Shown here: positions 1 to 6,179 of the stretch, piece after piece
How positions within the stretch are numbered: position 1 is the first letter of the stretch
Layout: each line of letters begins with the position of its first letter
From: CALBTQ01 sp036725605
Lineage (GTDB): Bacteria; Lernaellota; Lernaellaia; Lernaellales; Lernaellaceae
Assembly: GCA_036725605.1 (NCBI GenBank)
Contig: DAIMDW010000060.1
Coordinates: 1-11,156 of the forward strand
DNA: 11,156 nt
Direction of reading: 5' to 3'
Translations under genes and position numbers: made by a program
Notes under the pieces: generated by a model
Told to the model about the DNA's origin: nothing
What the model saw: the letters and a program-made list of their open reading frames with translations, nothing else
The model's database searches: none

Positions 1-55
1 CGCACCTCTCCCTAAAAGCCGCCTAATTCTGTCTTGCTAAAAGGGGGACAGTACG
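1..55. repeat. Left copy of a perfect 55-bp terminal inverted repeat
   Basis: Bases 1-55 are the exact reverse complement of 11102-11156; the match stops at base 56 (A here, G on the other side). It begins at the first base of the window and is exactly 55 bp long. This is what a contig bounded by a repeat looks like in a k=55 de Bruijn assembly. The repeat has internal echoes: CTAAAAG occurs twice (bases 12-18 and 37-43), and CTGTC (29-33) is inverted as GACAG (47-51). It cuts into the NACHT-FGE gene to its right. It could be the edge of an insertion sequence or REP-like element, but no transposase is in the window. Confidence 0.9.
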
Positions 56-56
56 A

Positions 57-1337
57 GAGGGATTCCTTCGCACCGTTCGCGACGAGAGCGGCCTGCTCGT
101 GGGCTGGGATACCGAACACTACGGCTTCATGCACCTGGGCTTCCAGGAGTACCTCGCCGCACGGGAGATCCGCAGCCGGGCATTTTCGAATCCAGAGGTG
201 ATCAAGGAACTGGCTTCCCATTTCGGCGAGAGCTGGTGGGAGGAGGTTGCATTGCTACTACTGGCTCTGGAGGATCCTTCGCTGTTCGAGCCCTTCATGC
301 GGGAGGTCGTCAAGCTACCTGCGTTTGCACGGAACGCCCACCTGGTGGAGTTGTGCTTGGATGACGCGGCCGAGGTGTCCACCGCACCGTTCCGCGAGCT
401 GTTGGTAAAAGCCGCCGATAAGGATCGTGGCCTTTGGGAGAAGCAATTCGCCGCCCTGGGCGTTCTGAACCGCCTCGATCCCAAAATGATCGAAGCGCTC
501 GCCCCGAAACTGAAGAGCCATCCTTACGACCAGATCAGCAACTGGTTCAAGTCGAAGACAAAAGAAGACACGCAACGGGCTACCCAAGGCATTATCCACA
601 CGAGCCCCGGCAACGTCGAACTGGTTCGCATACCCGGCGGCTCCTTCATGATGGGCCTGCCTGATGAAGAGTTCGAGGAAATCAGAAACAAGCCGTCATC
701 TGGAGTTAAGAAAAATGATTGGGAGAGATGGCTGAATTTTCAGAGACCCAGCCATAAGGTTGAGGTCAATCCCTTTTGCATGGGGCGCTACCCGGTGACC
801 AACGAGGAATACGGTAAATTTCTCGAAGCCAATCCGAAAGTGAAAGAGCCAAAATTCTGGGCAGATAAAAGGAGGAACCAGCCAAATCAACCTGTTGTTG
901 GTGTAGACTGGGTTGATGCCAAAGGCTTTGCCGAATGGGCCGGGTGCCGCCTGCCCAGCGAAGCCGAGTGGGAGTATGCCTGCCGGGCAGGGACGACAGG
1001 CCCCCGATACGATGATTTGGACAGGATTGCCTGGTATGGTGACAATTCAGAAGGCCGAAGTCACCCGGTTAGACAGAAGAAGCCGAATGCTTTCGGTTTG
1101 TACGATACATTGGGCAACGTTTGGGAATGGTGCGAGGACGACTGGCATGATTCCTACAAGAGCGCCCCAAATGATGGCCGAGCGTGGGTTGGTGAAGAAC
1201 GTGTGGCGATCCGTGTTGTCCGCGGCGGTGGCTGGGGTAGTAATGCAGGCCGTGTGCGCGCGTCGGGTCGGTACGGGAGCGGTCCGGACGGGCGTGGCAA
1301 CCACATCGGTTTTCGACTTTCCCGGGACTGCGAATGA
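57..1337 (+). CDS. DGR target 1: C-terminal part of a NACHT-FGE (C-type-lectin-fold) sensor, 5' truncated
   Basis: The first possible start in frame is GTG at 99, but the frame is open and protein-like back to 57 (FLRTVRDESGLLVGWD), so the N terminus is lost at the repeat. Counting from 99, residues 10-22 (FMHLGFQEYLAAR) are the winged-helix motif that ends the NACHT module of STAND NTPases. A helical linker follows to about residue 160. From about 170 to 412 comes an FGE/sulfatase-modifying-factor fold: GGSFMMG, the YPVTNEEY strand, CRLPSEAEWEYACRAG and LGNVWEWCEDDW. Residues 371-412 are encoded by DGR variable region VR1. The catalytic Cys pair of true FGEs is absent from the variable segment, so enzymatic activity is unlikely and ligand recognition is the inferred role. 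avd and RT follow directly. The ATPase domain is not in the window, so NACHT is inferred from the C-terminal motif and from the intact homologue at 3160-5901. Confidence 0.88.
   Translation, partial: EGFLRTVRDESGLLVGWDTEHYGFMHLGFQEYLAAREIRSRAFSNPEVIKELASHFGESWWEEVALLLLALEDPSLFEPFMREVVKLPAFARNAHLVELCLDDAAEVSTAPFRELLVKAADKDRGLWEKQFAALGVLNRLDPKMIEALAPKLKSHPYDQISNWFKSKTKEDTQRATQGIIHTSPGNVELVRIPGGSFMMGLPDEEFEEIRNKPSSGVKKNDWERWLNFQRPSHKVEVNPFCMGRYPVTNEEYGKFLEANPKVKEPKFWADKRRNQPNQPVVGVDWVDAKGFAEWAGCRLPSEAEWEYACRAGTTGPRYDDLDRIAWYGDNSEGRSHPVRQKKPNAFGLYDTLGNVWEWCEDDWHDSYKSAPNDGRAWVGEERVAIRVVRGGGWGSNAGRVRASGRYGSGPDGRGNHIGFRLSRDCE
1208..1333 (+). other. DGR variable region VR1
   Basis: The segment aligns without gaps to the template repeat at 2833-2958 (constant offset 1625). 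By hand count there are 21 differences, all at template adenines (mostly A to G, with some A to T and A to C). The 5' block CCGTGTTGTCCGCGGCGG and the 3' block from TCGG to GGGACTGC are invariant; the latter is the likely initiation-of-mutagenic-homing region. The segment encodes the last 42 residues of target 1 and ends one base before the final codon is completed, followed by TGA. Template Asn codons have become G, S, N, R, Y and H. Confidence 0.95.
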
Positions 1338-1373
1338 TTGCCCTTGAGCTCTTTTGTCCTTTTGCCCTTGGGT

Positions 1374-1390
1374 CCAGGGCGAAGCCCTGG
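1374..1390 (+). promoter_or_regulatory. DGR target-site hairpin downstream of VR1
   Basis: The arms CCAGGGC and GCCCTGG form a perfect 7-bp stem with a GAA loop, 36 bases after the stop codon of target 1. GC-rich hairpins or cruciforms just downstream of VR are known to promote DGR retrohoming and to mark VR against TR. The matching position after VR2 has an equivalent structure, while TR has none in that position. The loop and closing pairs contain GCGAAGC, a DNA mini-hairpin known for exceptional stability. An AT-rich palindrome (CGAAAA/TTTTCG, 1392-1404) follows. Confidence 0.8.
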
Positions 1391-1418
1391 TCGAAAAATT
1401 TTCGGGGGGAGGCTATCC

Positions 1419-1763
1419 ATGAATAAAGAGCTTCCGGCGATTCAGAAAGCCTATGACCTGGCGAAAGAGGTCCTTACGCGGGTGGCGAAGTTCCCCCGAG
1501 ACCACAAGTTCACCTTGGGCGACCGGATCGCGGGTAACATGTTGTCGGTTCTTGAGATTCTCGTCGAGGCCGCCTACGTAAAAAACAAAGGGCAGCTTCT
1601 GAACGAGGCCAACGTCCGGCTGGACCAGCTAAGGATGCAGCTTCGGCTTTCTCGCGACCTGGGCGCGTTGTCTAACAAGGGCTACGAATACGTGATGGGC
1701 ATCGGCGATGAACTAGGCAGGCAGGTCGGCGGCTGGCGCAAACAGGCAAGCAGCGGTGGCTAA
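1419..1763 (+). CDS. avd: DGR accessory variability determinant (Avd-type four-helix bundle protein)
   Basis: A 114-aa basic, helix-rich protein. Known Avd proteins form a pentameric barrel that binds the RT and the template RNA and is needed for cDNA synthesis. The KFPRDHKFTLGDRI stretch at residues 24-37 is the hallmark of the Avd/four-helix-bundle family, and the length fits Avd (about 110-130 aa). The ATG at 1419 is chosen because GGAGG (1408-1412) lies 6 nt upstream; the frame is open further 5' but runs back over the homing hairpin, so the longer form is unlikely. The stop overlaps the RT start by 8 bp, suggesting translational coupling. It lies between the VR1 hairpin and the RT, a common DGR order. 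Confidence 0.9.
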   Translation: MNKELPAIQKAYDLAKEVLTRVAKFPRDHKFTLGDRIAGNMLSVLEILVEAAYVKNKGQLLNEANVRLDQLRMQLRLSRDLGALSNKGYEYVMGIGDELGRQVGGWRKQASSGG

Positions 1764-2856
1764 GACTTTCAAGCACCTCTTCGAGAGGATCACCGACTTC
1801 CAGAACCTCCTGTTCGCCGCGAAGAAGGCACAAAAGGGCAAGCGTTATCGGGAAAGCACCCTTGCCTTCAACTTCAATCTGGAGTCGAACCTGTTCGAAC
1901 TCCAGCGCGAGTTGCGATCCAAGACGTACGCACCCGGCTCCTACCGCGACTTCATCGTCCGAGACTCCAAACAGCGGCTGATCTCCGCCGCGCCCTACCG
2001 GGATCGGGTCGTTCACCACGCGGTGATGAACGTGATCGAGCCGTTGTTTGACCCGATCTTCATTTCCGACACCTACGCTTGTCGCCAGGGAAAAGGCACG
2101 CACGCAGCGTTGTTTCGCTTTCGGGAGTTTCTGAAGCGCCGCCGCTACGTGCTGAAGTGCGACATCCAAAAATATTTCCAGACCATCGACCACGAAATGC
2201 TGCTGGACAAGCTTCGCTGTAGGATCGCAGATCGTGATGCGATATGGCTGCTGGAGAGAATCGTGGGATCTCGGGACTTCAACAACGTGGCCCCAGCGGT
2301 CTACTTTCCCGGCGACGACCTCTTCACTCCGCACGTGCGCTGTCGCGGTATCCCGATTGGCAACCTGACCAGCCAGTTCTTCGCCAACCTCTACCTGAAC
2401 GACTTCGACCACCATCTCAAGGAGAAGCTTCGCGTCGGGGAGTACTTGCGGTACGTGGACGACTTCTGCGTGTTTGGAGACGACAAGACGCGACTGAACG
2501 ATGTACGAGCAGCGATAATTGACCTGCTTGCCGGGCACCGGCTGCGGCTCCACGATGGTAAGAGCCGTATCCACACTCTTAAAGAGGGCGTTGAGTTCCT
2601 TGGGTTCCGCCATCTGCCGGACCGGATTCGGGTGCGGAGTGAGAACGTCAAACGCTTCAAGCGACGGATGCGTAAACTTCAGGAAAAACACAAAAGAGAT
2701 AAAGTATCACTAGACCGAATAAAAGCGTCAGTGGTATCCTGGATCGCACACTCATCATATGCGAACAGTCACAAATTACGAGAGGAGTTGATCCCCTCGT
2801 TTGTCTTTACCAATATGGAAAGGGCCGAAAACGAACCGTGTTGTCCGCGGCGGTAG
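1756..2856 (+). CDS. DGR reverse transcriptase
   Basis: A 366-aa RT that copies TR RNA into mutagenised cDNA. Visible RT motifs: a basic N-terminal segment with RDFIVRDSKQRLISAAPYRD at about 64-83; KCDIQKYF with catalytic Asp136; IGNLTSQ at 201-207, the SQ-type motif 4 that separates DGR RTs from the QGxxxSP of group II introns and retrons; YVDD at 233-236, the catalytic pair; and GVEFLGFR at 278-285 (motif 7). No maturase or endonuclease domain is present, as usual for DGRs. The GTG start at 1756 overlaps the end of avd by 8 bp. The last eight codons and the TAG stop lie inside the template repeat, so RT and TR share sequence in different frames. A C-terminal basic thumb-like region (about 295-345) precedes this overlap. 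Confidence 0.96.
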   Translation: MAKTFKHLFERITDFQNLLFAAKKAQKGKRYRESTLAFNFNLESNLFELQRELRSKTYAPGSYRDFIVRDSKQRLISAAPYRDRVVHHAVMNVIEPLFDPIFISDTYACRQGKGTHAALFRFREFLKRRRYVLKCDIQKYFQTIDHEMLLDKLRCRIADRDAIWLLERIVGSRDFNNVAPAVYFPGDDLFTPHVRCRGIPIGNLTSQFFANLYLNDFDHHLKEKLRVGEYLRYVDDFCVFGDDKTRLNDVRAAIIDLLAGHRLRLHDGKSRIHTLKEGVEFLGFRHLPDRIRVRSENVKRFKRRMRKLQEKHKRDKVSLDRIKASVVSWIAHSSYANSHKLREELIPSFVFTNMERAENEPCCPRR

Positions 2857-2958
2857 CTGGAATAATAATGCAGACAATGTGCGCGCGTCGAATCGGAACA
2901 GGAACAATCCGGACGAACGTAACAACAACATCGGTTTTCGACTTTCCCGGGACTGCAA
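2833..2958 (+). repeat. DGR template repeat (TR)
   Basis: The 126-base segment is gap-free against VR1 (offset 1625) and VR2 (offset +2939). It holds 36 adenines by hand count; 29 of them are changed in at least one VR, and no non-adenine position differs. In the VR reading frame it is rich in AAT/AAC (Asn) codons, which are the codons that adenine mutagenesis diversifies most widely. The 5' boundary is at 2832 (C here, A before VR2) and the 3' boundary is at 2959. It lies on the same strand as the RT and overlaps the RT 3' end by 24 bases. A 61-codon frame through it (2801-2986) is the TR read in VR frame, not a separate gene. Confidence 0.96.
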
Positions 2959-3120
2959 CCGGAAAACCGAGGCCAGGATCGGGTAGTGGATTACTTCCCG
3001 AGAGAGCTGCGGCAGTCCTGGCCCTTTCCTGGGCTGCTCTGGGTACTGTTGAAGAGCAGGCCGAAGATGATTGTCCCCGGCGACGACTGGTAGGTAGAAG
3101 ATCGAAGGTCGCCGCCGGGG
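2959..3120 (+). ncRNA. Folded 3' tail of the DGR template RNA
   Basis: The gap between TR and target 2 contains three strong inverted repeats in series. First, GGCCAGGA (2971-2978) pairs with TCCTGGCC (3016-3023), enclosing TCGGG/CCCGA (2979-2983 and 2997-3001), which gives a branched stem. Second, CTGCTCT (3034-3040) pairs with AGAGCAG (3053-3059). Third, CCCCGGCGAC (3075-3084) pairs with GTCGCC plus GGGG (3108-3113, 3117-3120) with a 3-nt bulge. In studied DGRs the functional template RNA extends past TR into a structured spacer recognised by RT-Avd. The position and folding here suggest the same role. The last stem could also attenuate read-through into target 2. Confidence 0.6.
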
Positions 3121-3159
3121 AGTGTTTGTGAAAAACGTCATTATGGAGGGCCTATCGTT

Positions 3160-5901
3160 TTGGGACGACTCTATGAAAAAGCTGATCTCGAACCCATTTT
3201 TCAGGTTTTGGAAGAAATTATTCAAGCGGATCTTCGTTCTGCCGCGAATGAAAAGCGTTGGGATTGGGCCAGGGCGTTGGAAACCGCACTGGCACCGATC
3301 CCTGTTGTTGGAACCATAGTTGGCATCGAAAAAAGTGTCCGAGGTGTAATTGAGTATTTGCAGGGCGACGACCATCTGGACAATCAGATTGTTTTCAACA
3401 TGCTCAGTAAAGACCTCCTGTATGAGTTTTCGAGAAGGCAGCTCGCAGTTATCGAGGCCGTCGGTAAGCAAAACGCGCAGCATGTGAAGCAGGAAGCCCT
3501 CCTGCGAACGATTATTAGGATTCTCGAAAAACGTGCCGAAGAAATGACGCCAGAACAAGAGCAGGAAGTGCTGAAGCGTTATTTAGAAATGATAATTCCG
3601 CCTAATGCTCAAATCGATATTCAGGGTTTTGGTTCAAAGCCTGGAGCAGGCCACGAAGCATTAACATTTCCCATCGAAGAACTTTATACACCACTAAAAA
3701 CAGTCGATCCCACGAACAATGAGCGAATGCTTCACGAAAATCAAATTGCCCTGGCGTTTGAAAGAGCCGATGAGGAAAAGTTACCGCCTTTGACGAAAAT
3801 GTTGCGCGACGGAAAACGGTTGCTGATCGTGGGCCAGGCCGGAGGTGGAAAAACCACGTTTCTGCGATTGATCACCCATGTTTTGGCAACCGATGCTCTT
3901 CATGAAGGGGAAGCAGGATACGAACCAAATCGACAAAAGCACCTTGGAATGTCCTTGAATAAACAGGCTCCGATTCCGATTCTACTGAGAATTCCCACGT
4001 TGGGTCACTTCATCGAAGAAAACGGCTTAAACGACCTCGAATGTGGCGGCGAATTGTGTTGGGTAAGAGACGATCTGGCAAGAAGCTACGGTAAGGAAAT
4101 TGCGGATGTTCTCGAAAAGCATCTTGAAAACAAAAAGTGCGCTCTTTTGTTAGATGGGCTCGACGAAATAGCGGATGAACAGTTACGCAAGAAGATGGTG
4201 GATACGATTCGCTCCTTACTTCAACAGTGGGGCGGAAACATTATCGTCATTTCATCTCGACCATACGGGTACCAAGCGATTGGTGGCCTCGACGACTTAC
4301 AGATGGCCCGAATAGCGAAGTTCGGCAAGAAAGAAATCAAGCTCTTTGTTGATCGTTGGGACAAAGGTTTACCCGAAAAAAAGCAGACCGAAACAGGCTT
4401 GCCGTATAAGGATGCACTCGAAAGAGCGATTTTAGATGATCCAAATATTAGAGAATTGGCTGGTAATCCCGTGATGCTTACCTGCCTATGTGTAGTTCAC
4501 TGGAACGAGCAACACCTTCCGCAAGGAAAGGCGAACCTTCTGGCGGCAGTACTTCGTTGGCTGTTAAGCGCGCGGGAAGCGAAGCGAAGCGAACGAGGAG
4601 ATAACGGTGAATTTGTCAACGAGGCGTTTAAAAGGCTCGCCTATGAAATGAGCAACAACAAAAAAGGCAAACAGGTGGATGTCGAGCTTGATTGGGCGGC
4701 AAATGAGCTCGTAAGAACTTATCAAGAGGAAATCGGTGAGACGAACACGAATAAAGCGAGGCGGAAAGCGAAAAAGCTTTTGGCGGCCGAAACGATTGAC
4801 AGTGGAATAATCGAGCAGGCGGAAATAGGGTTACGGTTTTGGCATCAAACCTTTCAGGACCATTACGCCGCAAAAGCCTTGCTTGATATGAATGAAGACC
4901 AATGGTGGCTGGTTGTACAGGCGCATCTTGAAGAAAAGCAATGGTCTGAGATCATTGACCAGGTAGCAGGCAGCCTTGCTGCGGAAAAAAGCCGGAGTAA
5001 ATTACGTTGGCTTCTGAACCGGATCATTCAAACTGCAACAGAGGATAACCTGCACAAGACCGCTGTGGCCATCGGCGTCGCGGATCGACTGCTTCAATTG
5101 TTGACAGTGTACAAATTCCATTTTCCGGTAAACGAGGAATGGAAGCAGGCTCTAAATTGGGCGCAGGCGATCTTTGGGGAAGAAGGTGCGGCAGTAGTTC
5201 CAATTGAGTACCGGATACCTGCCGCTGAAGCTATTGGGCGAGTAGGTGACCCTCGATTCAGACCAATGGAACCTAAAATGCTTCCAATTCTCGGTATGGA
5301 AAATGTGTTGCTAGGAAAGTATCCGGTGACCGTTTTGGAATACAAGTCATTCATTGACGCAGGTGGATACCGAGAATCCAGTTATTGGGCGGACGATTGG
5401 GAAGTGGTTGCCGACAGAGAATGGTCTCAACCGAGGATCTGGGATAATCAATTGTTGCATCCGACCCGGCCGGTGATCGGTGTTTCATGGATCGAGGCAA
5501 ACGCCTACTGTAAATGGCTTTCCAAGCGAACCGGCAAGGCTTACAGACTGCCAACAAACGCTGAATGGAAATCTGCGGCAAAGAATCCGAAGGGCGGGGA
5601 ATATCCCTGGGGCGAGGAAGAACCAAACGAAGAATTGCTGAACTTTAATCGGAATGTCGGTAGTCCGACGCCGGTAGGGCTTTATCCCGCGGGCAGTGGC
5701 GAGGGGGGGCATCTGGACTTGGCAGGAAATGTTTGGGAGTGGTGCTGGGACTGGTATGACGAGGGCAAAAAGTTCCGTGTTGTCCGCGGCGGTGGCTGGT
5801 TTACTCTTGCGGACCTTGTGCGCGCGTCGTATCGGGGCTGGGACGATCCGGACGTTCGTGGCAACAGCTTCGGTTTTCGACTTTCCCGGGACTGCAAATG
5901 A
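3160..5901 (+). CDS. DGR target 2: NACHT NTPase with C-terminal FGE-fold variable sensor head
   Basis: A 913-aa STAND protein. The TTG start at 3160 is chosen because GGAGG (3145-3149) lies 10 nt upstream; the frame has a stop at 3091 and no earlier start. Residues 1-150 are an unrecognised helical N-terminal domain with a hydrophobic stretch (about 43-67, APIPVVGTIVGI) that may be a signalling or membrane-active effector. A NACHT linker (FPIEELYTPL, 170-179) follows, then Walker A GQAGGGKT (225-232), Walker B ALLLDGLDE (328-336), the sensor-like VISSRPYGY, and FWHQTFQDHYAA (560-571) ending the winged helix. Helical repeats span about 575-690 and the FGE fold about 690-913 (KYPVTVLEY, YRLPTNAEWKSAAK, LAGNVWEWCWDW). 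Residues 872-913 are VR2. The FGE catalytic cysteines are missing. Inferred role: ligand binding by the variable head triggers NTP-dependent oligomerisation and N-terminal output. The gene is visibly poorer in GC than the island to its right. Confidence 0.93.
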   Translation: MGRLYEKADLEPIFQVLEEIIQADLRSAANEKRWDWARALETALAPIPVVGTIVGIEKSVRGVIEYLQGDDHLDNQIVFNMLSKDLLYEFSRRQLAVIEAVGKQNAQHVKQEALLRTIIRILEKRAEEMTPEQEQEVLKRYLEMIIPPNAQIDIQGFGSKPGAGHEALTFPIEELYTPLKTVDPTNNERMLHENQIALAFERADEEKLPPLTKMLRDGKRLLIVGQAGGGKTTFLRLITHVLATDALHEGEAGYEPNRQKHLGMSLNKQAPIPILLRIPTLGHFIEENGLNDLECGGELCWVRDDLARSYGKEIADVLEKHLENKKCALLLDGLDEIADEQLRKKMVDTIRSLLQQWGGNIIVISSRPYGYQAIGGLDDLQMARIAKFGKKEIKLFVDRWDKGLPEKKQTETGLPYKDALERAILDDPNIRELAGNPVMLTCLCVVHWNEQHLPQGKANLLAAVLRWLLSAREAKRSERGDNGEFVNEAFKRLAYEMSNNKKGKQVDVELDWAANELVRTYQEEIGETNTNKARRKAKKLLAAETIDSGIIEQAEIGLRFWHQTFQDHYAAKALLDMNEDQWWLVVQAHLEEKQWSEIIDQVAGSLAAEKSRSKLRWLLNRIIQTATEDNLHKTAVAIGVADRLLQLLTVYKFHFPVNEEWKQALNWAQAIFGEEGAAVVPIEYRIPAAEAIGRVGDPRFRPMEPKMLPILGMENVLLGKYPVTVLEYKSFIDAGGYRESSYWADDWEVVADREWSQPRIWDNQLLHPTRPVIGVSWIEANAYCKWLSKRTGKAYRLPTNAEWKSAAKNPKGGEYPWGEEEPNEELLNFNRNVGSPTPVGLYPAGSGEGGHLDLAGNVWEWCWDWYDEGKKFRVVRGGGWFTLADLVRASYRGWDDPDVRGNSFGFRLSRDCK
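5772..5897 (+). other. DGR variable region VR2
   Basis: Gap-free to TR (offset +2939), with 23 differences by hand count, all at template adenines. It differs from VR1 at most of these sites, so the two targets have been diversified independently. It encodes residues 872-913 of target 2. The residues at template Asn codons here include F, T, L, Y, G, D and S. The 3' invariant block is identical to VR1 and TR, and the downstream 22-25 bases (from AATGATTGCCC) are shared with VR1 but not with TR. Confidence 0.95.
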
Positions 5902-5943
5902 TTGCCCTTGAGCTCTTTTGCCCTTTTGTCCTTTGTTGGGGTT

Positions 5944-5979
5944 CCAAGGGGCGGAGCCCCTTGGTCGCCACATTTTTTT
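5944..5979 (+). promoter_or_regulatory. DGR target-site hairpin downstream of VR2, possibly also a terminator
   Basis: CCAAGGGGC (5944-5952) and GCCCCTTGG (5956-5964) form a perfect 9-bp stem with a GGA loop, 42 bases after the stop of target 2. It is positionally equivalent to the VR1 hairpin (1374-1390), but its stem differs in sequence and length, so structure rather than sequence is conserved. A run of seven T (5973-5979) begins 9 bases after the stem, so it may also end transcription of target 2, though the T run is further away than in classic intrinsic terminators. Confidence 0.75.
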
Positions 5980-6020
5980 AGCGGTTCTCTGCGTAAAGCC
6001 GCCTCAATAAACACTTCCTG

Positions 6021-6040
6021 AAAAACCTCAGTGGTTTTTT
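6021..6040 (+). terminator. Weak intrinsic-terminator-like hairpin
   Basis: AAAAACC (6021-6027) pairs with GGTTTTT (6033-6039) around a 5-nt loop, ending in a T run. It is AT-rich and readable from both strands, so it could serve the target 2 transcript or the leftward gene at 6180-6653. The rest of 5980-6179 holds no convincing gene. It contains alternating CG tracts near 6090-6100, a GCGCGA/TCGCGC inverted repeat near 6138-6150, and the 12-bp palindrome AACCGGCCGGTT at 6165-6176, just past the stop of the leftward gene. Confidence 0.4.
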
Positions 6041-6179
6041 ATCCGTTACCAACAACTCACTCACTGATAGATGCGTGTTGGCCGTGCCGCGCGCGCGTGG
6101 GACCTTTTTTCGGGATGAAGATTTTTGGGCGAGGCAGGCGCGAGTCGCGCACGTAAGGTCATCCAACCGGCCGGTTCTT

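Noticed and set aside
1672..2691. 339-codon open frame on the minus strand
   Set aside because: Wholly antisense to avd and the RT, which have clear motifs. The translation is low in complexity (Val/Glu/His runs) and has no recognisable domain.
2801..2986. 61-aa plus-strand frame rich in Asn
   Set aside because: This is the template repeat read in the VR frame. The Asn richness is the expected property of DGR templates, not a separate protein.
2776..3558. 260-codon minus-strand frame over TR and the start of target 2
   Set aside because: It crosses TR, the folded spacer and the N-terminal codons of a well-supported gene. No ribosome site or domain.
5690..5901. Active formylglycine-generating (sulfatase-modifying) enzyme
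   Set aside because: The catalytic cysteine pair is absent in both targets and the region is hypermutated, so only the fold is retained.
5978..6166. 62-aa minus-strand frame
   Set aside because: No ribosome-binding site, compositionally unlike the neighbouring genes, and it overlaps terminator-like repeats.
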